Assembly: GCA_946056345.1 (NCBI GenBank)
Contig: CAMGJH010000105.1
Coordinates: 1-5,235 of the forward strand
Source: an uncultured Lentisphaeraceae bacterium
Lineage (GTDB): Bacteria; Verrucomicrobiota; Kiritimatiellia; RFP12; DVOR01
Direction of reading: 5' to 3'
Length of the DNA stretch: 5,235 nt
Of the stretch, positions 1 through 5,235 are shown piece by piece (the stretch's first letter is position 1; the number at the start of each line of letters is the position of its first letter). The notes beneath the pieces are model-generated. The model saw only the letters and a list, made by a program, of their open reading frames with translations. It was not told the origin of the DNA and made no database searches. The position numbers were made by a program, and so were the translations under genes.

Positions 1-75
1 CGTCTTATTGGCAATAAGGCCCCGTCTTATTAGCAATAAGGCCCCGTCTTATTGGTAATAAGGCCCCGTCTTATT
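1..75. repeat. 22-bp tandem repeat with hairpin core, 3.3 copies
   Basis: Three full units at 2-23, 24-45 and 46-67 are followed by an 8-base partial unit at 68-75. Each unit has the left arm gtcttatt, a 3-base loop and the right arm aataaggc, then ccc. The arms pair over 8 bp including one G-T wobble. The only differences between copies lie in the loop (ggc, agc, ggt), so the arms are unchanged while the loop drifts. The array touches the window edge and may continue to the left. No T-run follows any hairpin, so these are not ordinary intrinsic terminators. Function is unknown; a DNA-binding site array or a minisatellite would both fit. Confidence 0.85.
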
Positions 76-83
76 CATTCACT

Positions 84-146
84 CCGCCCCGGGCTCAAAT
101 TGAACCCGGGCCTACCTCGAGTCCAATCCGGGGCGGATGCAAAACG
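84..146. repeat. GC-rich inverted-repeat element, copy 1
   Basis: The outer arms ccgccccgg (84-92) and ccggggcgg (128-136) are perfect reverse complements, and G93/T127 can add a wobble pair. The inside holds gggctcaaattgaaccc (91-107) and a CCCGGG palindrome, and the element ends in gatgcaaaacg. It aligns without gaps to 173-234 at an offset of 88, apart from one extra A near the end of the second copy. The architecture resembles a dispersed REP-like or MITE-like intergenic element, but copy number elsewhere in the genome cannot be seen from here. Confidence 0.75.
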
Positions 147-171
147 CCCCCGGCCCGGGCCCAAAACGAAC
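147..171. repeat. Linker between inverted-repeat copies, with a degenerate internal copy
   Basis: The segment at 157-173 (gggcccaaaacgaaccc) matches the inner block of copy 1 at 91-107 at 14 of 17 positions. The linker is therefore itself a decayed part of the element, and the whole 84-235 stretch is a nested array. Confidence 0.5.
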
Positions 172-235
172 CCGCCCCGGGTCGAGGGTCAACCCGGGCC
201 TACCTCGAGGCCAACCCGGGGCGGATGCAAAAACG
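172..235. repeat. GC-rich inverted-repeat element, copy 2
   Basis: The outer arms ccgccccgggt (172-182) and acccggggcgg (214-224) pair perfectly over 11 bp. A second pair inside, tcgagg (182-187) with cctcga (203-208), continues the stem with the stretch 209-213 bulged out. The outer arms are longer than in copy 1 although the intervening sequence differs, so pairing is kept or extended between copies. It could fold as a large hairpin in DNA or RNA. Confidence 0.75.
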
Positions 236-264
236 GGCCTCGCACAGTCCCTCCCCCAGCCAAT
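236..264. other. Short unique spacer
   Basis: About 29 bases separate the inverted-repeat array from the heptamer-bearing units. They are rich in C with several CCC runs. No gene, promoter or terminator is visible in them. Confidence 0.5.
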
Positions 265-328
265 CCGTCGCGGCACGCGCGCTGTCAGCTGTCCGCTGTC
301 GGCTGTCCGCTGGCTCGCGCAGCGAGCC
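265..328. repeat. Composite heptamer/hairpin repeat unit, copy 1
   Basis: The unit has three parts: a constant block ccgtcgcggcacgcgc (265-280); four CTGTCNG heptamers in tandem (282-309) plus a decayed fifth; and a terminal hairpin of ggctcgc (312-318), loop gca and gcgagcc (322-328), a perfect 7-bp stem. It aligns without gaps to copy 2 at an offset of 67. Heptamer short tandem repeats are known from intergenic DNA of several bacterial groups; their role is generally unclear. Confidence 0.8.
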
Positions 329-331
329 CGC

Positions 332-395
332 CCGTCGCGGCACGCGCCCTGTCGACTGTCCACTGTCGACGGTCGACTCGCTCGCTCCGCGAGCC
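332..395. repeat. Composite heptamer/hairpin repeat unit, copy 2
   Basis: The parts come in the same order as in copy 1: constant block (332-347), three CTGTCNA heptamers plus one CGGTCGA variant (349-376) and a terminal hairpin gctcgc (380-385), loop tcc, gcgagc (389-394). The seventh base of each heptamer is A here and G in copy 1. The heptamer run contains three GTCGAC palindromes (351-356, 365-370, 372-377). Confidence 0.8.
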
Positions 396-418
396 GCCGC
401 GCAAGCACGCGCGCGCGG
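396..418. repeat. Degenerate third constant block of the composite repeat
   Basis: The stretch begins gccgcgcaagcacgcgcgcg and resembles the constant block of the two units upstream (shared cacgcgc core), but has small insertions and no heptamer run after it. It ends about 5 bases before the extended -10 element, so it occupies the position where a -35 box would lie. Confidence 0.4.
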
Positions 419-422
419 GTTG

Positions 423-431
423 TGATACACT
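423..431 (+). promoter_or_regulatory. Probable leuS promoter, extended -10
   Basis: TGATACACT combines an extended-10 TGn with the hexamer TACACT, four of six matches to TATAAT. The expected start of transcription is near 437-438, giving a leader of about 25 bases. The -35 position (about 403-408, aagcac) is poor, which fits an extended -10 promoter. It is the only AT-leaning stretch between the repeats and leuS. No T-box leader or other riboswitch fits in the short leader. Confidence 0.5.
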
Positions 432-448
432 ATGCGCCCGTTTTCAAC

Positions 449-454
449 GAAGGA
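449..454 (+). promoter_or_regulatory. Shine-Dalgarno site of leuS
   Basis: GAAGGA lies 8 bases before the ATG at 463. This site, with the family-typical N-terminus [15 protein letters not shown], fixes the start and rules out the longer open frame that runs back to base 52 through the repeats. Confidence 0.85.
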
Positions 455-462
455 CGAGCCTT

Positions 463-2976
463 ATGGAAGAGAAGTATCCGTTTAACGCGATTGAACCGAA
501 GTGGCAGAAGTATTGGGACGAGCACGGCACCTTCCGATGCGATGCGCACGACGAGAGCAAGCCGAAGTTCTACTGTCTGACGATGTTCCCCTACCCCAGC
601 GGTCACATGCACGTGGGGCACGGGCGCAACTATATTATGGGCGATGTGATCACCCGCTACAAGAAGATGCTCGGCTACAACGTCCTCTCGCCCATGGGCT
701 GGGACTCCTTTGGTCTGCCGGCGGAGAATGCGGCCAAGAAGTTCCACGTCCACCCGCACAAGTGGACGATTGAGAACATTCAGGAGATGAAGCGCCAGGT
801 GCGCTCGTGGGGCGTGGGCTACGACTGGGAGCGCGAGATTGCCACCTGCCACCCCGATTACTATAAGTGGACCCAGTGGGTCTTCCTGCAGGCCTACAAG
901 CTGGGCGTGGCCTATCAGAAGGAAGCGCCGGTGAACTGGTGCCCGCTCTGCACCAACCTGGCCAACGAAGAGGTGACCGCCGATGGTCACTGCGTCCGCT
1001 GCGGCCGCCCGGTGGAGAAGAAGAACCTGAAGCAGTGGTTCTTCCGCATCACGGCCTATGCCGACCGTCTGCTCAAGGATCTGGACCTGCTTGAGGGCTG
1101 GCCGGAGAAGGTCCGCCAGATGCAGGCGAACTGGATTGGCAAGTCGCAGGGCGCGAAGGTGAACTTCAAGGTGACGGAAACGGGCGATGACTGCCCGGTC
1201 TACACCACCCGCCCAGACACCATCTTCGGCGTCACCTTTATGGCCATCGCCCCGGATCATCCGCTCTTGAAGAAGCTGCTGCCCGGGACGGCGAAGGAGG
1301 CCGAGGTCAAGGCCTTTACCGAAAAGCTCGCCAATATCCCCGCCGCCGAGCGCTTCTCCGACGCGCTGGCCAAGGAGGGCGTCTTCACCGGCTTCCACGT
1401 CACCAACCCCTATAATGGCGATAAGGACATCGAGCTGTGGGTGACGAACTATGTGGTCTCCGATTCGGGCACCGGCATCGTGATGGCCGTCCCCACCCAC
1501 GACCAGCGCGACTGGGACTTCGCCACCAAGTACGGCATCGCCAAGAAAATCGTCATCCAGAACCCCGAGCAGACGCTCTCGCTCGAGACGATGACCGCGG
1601 CCTATGTGGAGGACGGCACGCTCGTGGCCTCCGGCCCCTTCGATGGCCAGCCCAACCGCCAGGCCCTCAAGGCGATTATCGAGTTCGGCGCGCAGGAGGG
1701 CTTTGCCGAGGCCACCACCAACTTCCGCATTCGCGATTGGAATGTGGCCCGCCAGCGCTACTGGGGCGCGCCCATCCCGATTGTCCACTGCCCGCACTGC
1801 GGCGCAGTGCCGGTGCCCGAGGATCAGCTCCCCGTGCGCCTGCCCGATGACGTGGACTTCAAGAGCGACCAGGGCAACCCCCTCGCCCGCCACGAAGGCT
1901 TCATCAACACCACCTGCCCCAAGTGCGGTGCCCCGGCCAAGCGCGAGACCGATACCCTCGCCCAATGGCTCTGCTCGTGCTGGTACTTCCTGCGCTACAT
2001 CGATGCGCGCAACGAGCACGCCCCCTTCGATAAGGCCCTGGTGGATAAGTGGATGCCCGTGGACCAGTACATCGGCGGCGTCGAGCACGCCGTGCTCCAC
2101 CTCCTCTACTCGCGCTTCGTCGTCAAAATCCTCAACGATGCCGGCGCCCTCGATTGCGTCGAGCCCTTTAAGGCCCTCTTCACCCAGGGGATGATTTGCA
2201 AGCGCTCCGAGAAGGACGGCAAGCTCTACAAGATGTCCAAGTCCGTCGGCAACGTCGTCTCCCCCGACGACCTCATCCGCGACTATGGTGCCGACACCGT
2301 CCGCCTCTATACCCTCTTCATCGGCCCGCCCGAGCTCGACGCCGAGTGGCAGGATGCCTCCATCCAGGGGCCCTACCGCTTCCTCTGCCGCCTCTGGAAG
2401 AAGGCCTACGATGCCAAGGCCATCGTCCCGGCCGAAGAGACGCCCGTCGACGGCGCGGCCCTCACCCCCGCCGAGCGCGACCTCTGGCGCAAGCTCCACC
2501 AGACCCTGCAAAGCGTGACCGACTCCATCGAGCACGGCTTCCGCTTCAACACCGCCATCGCCCAGCTGATGGAGTTAATGAACACCGCCGACAAGGCCAA
2601 GATCGGCCCGGACTCCTCCGCCGCCGCCAAGGCCCTCCTGCGCGAGACGGTCGTCACCATCGCCCGGATGATGGCCCCCATCACCCCGCACATCGCCGAG
2701 GAGATTTGGGCCGAGTTCGGCTGCCAGCCCGAGGGCGTGATGAACGCCGGCTGGCCCAAGGTCAACCCCGAGGCACTGAAGGAAGACTCCTTGCAGATCA
2801 TCCTCCAGGTCAACGGCAAGATGCGCGGCAAACTCACCGTCCCCGCCGGCCTCTCGCGCGAGGAACTCGAGGCCGCCGCCCGCGCCTCCGAGGAGGTCAA
2901 GCGCTTCACCGAGGGCCAGACCATCGTCAAGGTCATCGTGGTCCCCGGCAAGCTCGTGAACGTGGTGGCCAAGTAA
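463..2976 (+). CDS. leuS: Leucyl-tRNA synthetase
   Basis: This class Ia aminoacyl-tRNA synthetase charges tRNA-Leu with leucine in the cytoplasm and edits mischarged tRNA. The 837-residue product is of normal bacterial length. Visible landmarks are the HIGH-type motif HVGH at residues 50-53; a first zinc knuckle with C160, C163, C177 and C180; the CP1 editing domain with TTRPDTIFG at 248-256 and HDQRD at 346-350, whose last Asp matches the editing aspartate of the family; a second zinc ribbon with C443, C446, C485 and C488; and KMSKS at 590-594. The anticodon-binding domain and the small C-terminal domain follow. Only a short linker precedes KMSKS, so the large leucine-specific insertion of E. 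coli LeuRS is absent. C504 and C506 in the WLCSCWYF stretch add to the cysteine content. Leucine codon choice moves from CTG to CTC along the gene. It heads a possible four-gene unit; the next gene starts 13 bases after its stop. Confidence 0.98.
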   Translation: MEEKYPFNAIEPKWQKYWDEHGTFRCDAHDESKPKFYCLTMFPYPSGHMHVGHGRNYIMGDVITRYKKMLGYNVLSPMGWDSFGLPAENAAKKFHVHPHKWTIENIQEMKRQVRSWGVGYDWEREIATCHPDYYKWTQWVFLQAYKLGVAYQKEAPVNWCPLCTNLANEEVTADGHCVRCGRPVEKKNLKQWFFRITAYADRLLKDLDLLEGWPEKVRQMQANWIGKSQGAKVNFKVTETGDDCPVYTTRPDTIFGVTFMAIAPDHPLLKKLLPGTAKEAEVKAFTEKLANIPAAERFSDALAKEGVFTGFHVTNPYNGDKDIELWVTNYVVSDSGTGIVMAVPTHDQRDWDFATKYGIAKKIVIQNPEQTLSLETMTAAYVEDGTLVASGPFDGQPNRQALKAIIEFGAQEGFAEATTNFRIRDWNVARQRYWGAPIPIVHCPHCGAVPVPEDQLPVRLPDDVDFKSDQGNPLARHEGFINTTCPKCGAPAKRETDTLAQWLCSCWYFLRYIDARNEHAPFDKALVDKWMPVDQYIGGVEHAVLHLLYSRFVVKILNDAGALDCVEPFKALFTQGMICKRSEKDGKLYKMSKSVGNVVSPDDLIRDYGADTVRLYTLFIGPPELDAEWQDASIQGPYRFLCRLWKKAYDAKAIVPAEETPVDGAALTPAERDLWRKLHQTLQSVTDSIEHGFRFNTAIAQLMELMNTADKAKIGPDSSAAAKALLRETVVTIARMMAPITPHIAEEIWAEFGCQPEGVMNAGWPKVNPEALKEDSLQIILQVNGKMRGKLTVPAGLSREELEAAARASEEVKRFTEGQTIVKVIVVPGKLVNVVAK

Positions 2977-2984
2977 GGTATAAG
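2956..2984 (+). promoter_or_regulatory. Candidate promoter of the RM pair
   Basis: TATAAG at 2979-2984 matches the -10 consensus at five of six bases and lies in the gap after the leuS stop. GTGAAC at 2956-2961 is a weak -35 (three of six) at 17-bp spacing. The expected transcript start, near 2990-2991, coincides with the methyltransferase ATG, which would make the mRNA leaderless. This is a short-motif prediction only. Confidence 0.35.
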
Positions 2985-2989
2985 ACCTG

Positions 2990-3898
2990 ATGCGGCAAGG
3001 TCGGCCACATTTAGTGCAGTACCAAGGGTCTAAACGGCTCTTGGCCCCTCAGATTGTCCGATACTTGCCGCGCCACTTTAACCGTCTTCTGGAGCCATTC
3101 GCCGGTATGGCGGCGATTTCCATTGCTGCGGCCGCAGAGGGGCATGCAATGCACTACCTTCTCAACGACTTGAATACCCCAGTGATGCGCCTTTTGGAGG
3201 AAGCGATCACGCAACCCCGTCGGCTCATCCGAGAGTACGAGAAGGTGTGGAAGGGGCAATTCGATTATCCCGGTGGTCATCTTGAGCATTACTACGCCAT
3301 CCGCGAGCTTTTCAATGCCGGCGAGACCATGCCCGCGCACATGCTTTACCTTTTAGCACGTTGTGTTAAAGGGTCCGTGCGTTATGGACGTGACGGAAAC
3401 TTCAACCAGTCCCCCGACAAACGCCGCCACGGAACTAGCCCGCAGACACTTGCCTTGAGCGTCTTGCCCCTTTCATCACTCCTAACGGGCAAGACTACCT
3501 TTTCTGCGCTTGATTATCGTGAGTTTCTGAAACAAGCACAGCCAGGAGATGTGGTGTATATGGACCCGCCCTACCAAGGCGTTTCCAGTGTCCGAGACAC
3601 TCGCTACATTTCAGGCGTTTCTTACGAGGCGTTTGCCGAAGCCGTAGAAGACTTGGAGAGTCGCAACATCGATTATCTCATCAGCTATGACGGCAGTTGC
3701 GGAGAGAAGGCTTATGGCAAAGACTTGCCAACTTCCTTGCGGTGCACCAAGGTGATGTTGAAGGCCGGCCTTTCCAGTCAAGCGACCTTGCTTGGACGTA
3801 AGGCTGTCACCTATGAGGCGCTTTATGTCAGCAATCGGCTTCTCGCCAACGCCCGCCCTCTCCCACAACAAGAAACGTTTTTAGAGGCGCTCGCGTGA
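2990..3898 (+). CDS. D12-class N6-adenine DNA methyltransferase (RM modification subunit)
   Basis: It is predicted to transfer a methyl group from S-adenosylmethionine to the N6 of adenine in a specific DNA site, protecting host DNA from the partner nuclease. The 302-residue product shows the alpha-class (Dam-like, MT_D12) motif order: motif X with YQGSKR at 11-16, motif I EPFAGM at 35-40, LND at 58-60, a variable central region at about 65-180 as target-recognition domain, and the catalytic DPPY at 192-195. A C-terminal region follows with ISYDG at 231-235 and SSQATLLGR at 262-270, which differs from that of GATC-specific Dam enzymes, so the target is not called. ATG at 2990 is preferred. 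GTG at 3014, just before motif X, is a possible alternative. There is only a weak AAGG, 11 bases upstream. Its stop overlaps the start of the next gene. Hand counting gives TTG, CTT, TTA or CTA for 29 of 39 leucines, against 4 of about 60 in leuS, a clear sign of transfer. Confidence 0.92.
   Translation: MRQGRPHLVQYQGSKRLLAPQIVRYLPRHFNRLLEPFAGMAAISIAAAAEGHAMHYLLNDLNTPVMRLLEEAITQPRRLIREYEKVWKGQFDYPGGHLEHYYAIRELFNAGETMPAHMLYLLARCVKGSVRYGRDGNFNQSPDKRRHGTSPQTLALSVLPLSSLLTGKTTFSALDYREFLKQAQPGDVVYMDPPYQGVSSVRDTRYISGVSYEAFAEAVEDLESRNIDYLISYDGSCGEKAYGKDLPTSLRCTKVMLKAGLSSQATLLGRKAVTYEALYVSNRLLANARPLPQQETFLEALA
3883..3897 (+). promoter_or_regulatory. Shine-Dalgarno and GTG start of the nuclease gene, overlapping the methyltransferase stop
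   Basis: AGAGG at 3883-3887 lies 7 bases before GTG at 3895. The GTG shares bases with the TGA stop at 3896-3898, giving a GTGA overlap. This favours translational coupling of the nuclease to the methyltransferase, with a weaker start codon for the toxic partner. Confidence 0.65.
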
Positions 3899-4626
3899 AT
3901 AAAATCTCCAAGGCATTCCGTGCATACCTCAATGCCGTGACCGCGCAGCGCCCGCGCACCGTCATTCAGCACCTGCTTAAGCATGGCCACATCACTTCCC
4001 AAGAGTTGCAAGACCTCTATGGCTATAACCATCCGCCACGCGCCATCCGTGATGTGCGAGAGCTCGGCATCCCTATTATAACCTATCGGATTGAAGGGAA
4101 GCATGGGCGACATATAGCAGCCTACAAGTTTGGCGATCTGACCAGCTCTCCGCCGCAATCTACCGCTAAGCATGCGGGGCGAACGGCACTCACAAAAGCG
4201 CTCAAAGAAGCGCTTATTGAACGATATGGAGCGAAGTGCGCTATCTACCTTGAAGAAATGGATGCCGCGACATTACAGGTCGATCATCGCATTCCCTATG
4301 AAGTCGGCGGGGAGGTGAAAGCAGGAGATGTTGAGCAATTCATGCTTCTTAGTCCTTCGGCCAACCGTGCAAAGTCTTGGGCCTGTGAGCATTGCGAAAA
4401 CTGGACACGGAAGGAAGTTTCTTTCTGCCTCCGCTGTTTTTGGGCGCATCCTGAGCAATATACCCACATCGCAGGACGCGCAGAGCGTGCGTTGCAGGTC
4501 CTTTTCACGGGGAACGAGGTGGCTGATTACGAAGCGCTTGTGCGCCTTTCTGGTGCAACCTCCGCCCAAGCCACCCTCAAACGTATTCTCCACAATTATT
4601 TAGACCGAAAGGATTCCCAGTCATGA
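3895..4626 (+). CDS. HNH-family restriction endonuclease with N-terminal winged-helix-like domain (probable)
   Basis: This 243-residue protein is the likely type II endonuclease partner of the adjacent methyltransferase. Residues about 20-80 look like a winged helix-turn-helix, with HITSQELQDLYGY then PRAIRDVRELGIPI, followed by a hairpin-like stretch. Residues about 100-162 form a beta-beta-alpha-metal (HNH) core with D130-H131 in VDHRIPYEVGG and N157 in SANRAKSW. The usual central Asn appears to be Q148 in VEQFMLL. Directly after comes a zinc knuckle with C164, C167, C178 and C181. No signal peptide or membrane segment is seen. The start is GTG overlapping the previous stop; the end overlaps the next gene. 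Leucine codons are again mixed (12 of 22 CTT, TTG or TTA). Endonuclease function is inferred from HNH plus methyltransferase pairing. A regulatory or nicking role is possible, and the recognition site is unknown. Confidence 0.83.
   Translation: MNKISKAFRAYLNAVTAQRPRTVIQHLLKHGHITSQELQDLYGYNHPPRAIRDVRELGIPIITYRIEGKHGRHIAAYKFGDLTSSPPQSTAKHAGRTALTKALKEALIERYGAKCAIYLEEMDAATLQVDHRIPYEVGGEVKAGDVEQFMLLSPSANRAKSWACEHCENWTRKEVSFCLRCFWAHPEQYTHIAGRAERALQVLFTGNEVADYEALVRLSGATSAQATLKRILHNYLDRKDSQS
4608..4626 (+). promoter_or_regulatory. Shine-Dalgarno and ATGA overlap at the start of the PP-loop gene
   Basis: AAAGGA at 4608-4613 lies 9 bases before ATG at 4623. The start overlaps the nuclease stop (TGA 4624-4626) by the ATGA arrangement typical of coupled genes. 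The Shine-Dalgarno site lies inside the last codons of the nuclease gene. Confidence 0.7.
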
Positions 4627-5235
4627 CTAAGGGTCTTTCGTTGCTTTCCGGCGGGCTCGATTCGATGCTCGCCATCTGCGTCTTGCGCGACCAGGGTGTC
4701 CACATGGAAGCCGTGGTCTTCAAGAGCCCCTTCTTTGGCACCAAGGCCGCCGAGAAGGCCGCCGCGCAGCTCAAGGTGCCGCTGCATATCGTCGACTTCA
4801 CCGACGAGATCCTCGCCCTGGTCCGCCACCCGCCGCACGGCTTTGGCGGGGCAATGAATCCGTGCATCGACTGCCACGCCGCGATGATCCGCCGCGCGGG
4901 CGAGCTGATGCGTGAGTGGGGCTTCGACTTCGTCTCCACCGGCGAAGTGCTCAACCAGCGCCCGATGTCGCAGAACCGCAAGAGTCTGGAGACGGTGGCC
5001 GAGAGTTCAGGGCTCAAGGGCCTGCTCCTGCGCCCGCTCTCCGCCCAGCACCTCACCCCCACCCTCCCCGAGGAGGATGGCCGCGTGGACCGTACGCGCC
5101 TCCTGGACCTCCAGGGCCGCCAGCGCCAAGCGCAGATGGCCCTAGCCCAGCACTTTGGCCTCTTGGAATATCCCTCCCCGGCCGGCGGCTGCCGCCTCAC
5201 CGGAAAGGGCTTCTGCCGCAAGTTGCGCGTCCTCT
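4623..5235 (+). CDS. PP-loop ATPase of the MnmA/ThiI-like tRNA-thiolation group (3' end cut by window)
   Basis: The first 204 codons are present and the frame is open to the window edge. The P-loop-like PP motif SGGLDS is at residues 9-14, where these enzymes bind ATP to adenylate a base before sulfur transfer. NPCIDCH (C81, C84) and the later PSPAGGC (C190) look like the paired cysteines that carry or relay sulfur in MnmA-type thiouridylases. TGEVLNQRPMSQ at 106-117 and RPLSAQHLTPTLPEEDGRVDR at 137-157 match a family often labelled tRNA 2-thiouridylase or ThiI-like. It lacks the N-terminal THUMP region of true ThiI. The N-terminus begins right before the PP motif as is usual, so ATG 4623 is well supported. 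Codon use returns to the CTC/CTG style of leuS. Which tRNA position is modified, or whether the substrate is tRNA at all, cannot be told from sequence. Confidence 0.85.
   Translation, partial: MTKGLSLLSGGLDSMLAICVLRDQGVHMEAVVFKSPFFGTKAAEKAAAQLKVPLHIVDFTDEILALVRHPPHGFGGAMNPCIDCHAAMIRRAGELMREWGFDFVSTGEVLNQRPMSQNRKSLETVAESSGLKGLLLRPLSAQHLTPTLPEEDGRVDRTRLLDLQGRQRQAQMALAQHFGLLEYPSPAGGCRLTGKGFCRKLRVL

Noticed and set aside
1..75. CRISPR array
   Set aside because: The units are back-to-back with no unique spacers.
312..328. Intrinsic terminator for an upstream gene
   Set aside because: The hairpin is strong but is followed by GC-rich repeat, not a T-run; the same holds for 380-394 and the 22-mer hairpins.
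52..462. In-frame N-terminal extension of leuS starting from TTG at 52
   Set aside because: The extra 137 residues are Pro/Arg/Ser-rich translation of repeat DNA. The conserved LeuRS N-terminus begins at 463, with a good Shine-Dalgarno site and a promoter-like element between.
430..2535. Long minus-strand open frame (about 700 codons) opposite leuS
   Set aside because: It is antisense to a clearly real gene, its product is low-complexity Gly/Ala/Leu/Val-rich, and long antisense frames are expected in high-GC3 genes.
2196..2990. Plus-strand alternate-frame ORF in the 3' part of leuS
   Set aside because: It is an Arg/Pro-rich frame shadow of leuS with no recognisable domain.
3021..4636. Near-perfect 11-base direct repeat (ac[c/t]aagggtct) at 3021-3031 and 4626-4636 as insertion scar
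   Set aside because: The left copy encodes the conserved QGSK of methyltransferase motif X, inside the gene rather than at its edge, so it is more likely coincidence than a target-site duplication.
4577..5221. Minus-strand open frame of 214 codons opposite the PP-loop gene
   Set aside because: It overlaps a recognisable coding sequence for its whole length; the Arg/Ser-rich product shows no family motifs.

Overview
The window is GC-rich bacterial chromosome with four genes, all on the + strand, behind about 420 bases of repeat-packed non-coding DNA. The gene content is a housekeeping leucyl-tRNA synthetase (leuS), a two-gene restriction-modification (RM) cassette, and the start of a PP-loop tRNA-thiolation-type ATPase that runs off the right edge. 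The host is probably a GC-rich member of the PVC group (Verrucomicrobiota, Kiritimatiellota or Lentisphaerota). This rests on the general look of the LeuRS (cysteine-rich second zinc ribbon, no large leucine-specific insertion) and on the repeat-rich intergenic DNA. It is a low-confidence guess.

Layout: bases 1-75 hold three and a third copies of a 22-bp tandem repeat whose core is a small perfect hairpin. Bases 84-235 hold two copies, 88 bp apart, of a GC-rich inverted-repeat element. Bases 265-395 hold two 63-bp composite units, 67 bp apart, each made of a constant block, a run of CTGTCNN heptamers and a terminal hairpin. A degenerate third constant block lies next to the probable leuS promoter (extended -10 at 423-431). 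leuS (463-2976) follows with a good Shine-Dalgarno site.

Thirteen bases after leuS comes a D12-class N6-adenine DNA methyltransferase (2990-3898). It overlaps a GTG-started gene (3895-4626) for a protein with an N-terminal winged-helix-like domain, an HNH nuclease core and a CxxC/CxxC zinc knuckle, most likely the cognate restriction endonuclease. That gene overlaps the PP-loop gene (4623 onward) by ATGA. The two RM genes use leucine codons (TTG, CTT, TTA) that the flanking genes mostly avoid, so the pair looks horizontally acquired and inserted between two translation-related genes.

All four genes could be read from the leuS promoter as one unit, with stop/start overlaps coupling the last three. 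A TATAAG box placed so that transcription would start at the methyltransferase ATG suggests the RM pair may also have its own, possibly leaderless, promoter.
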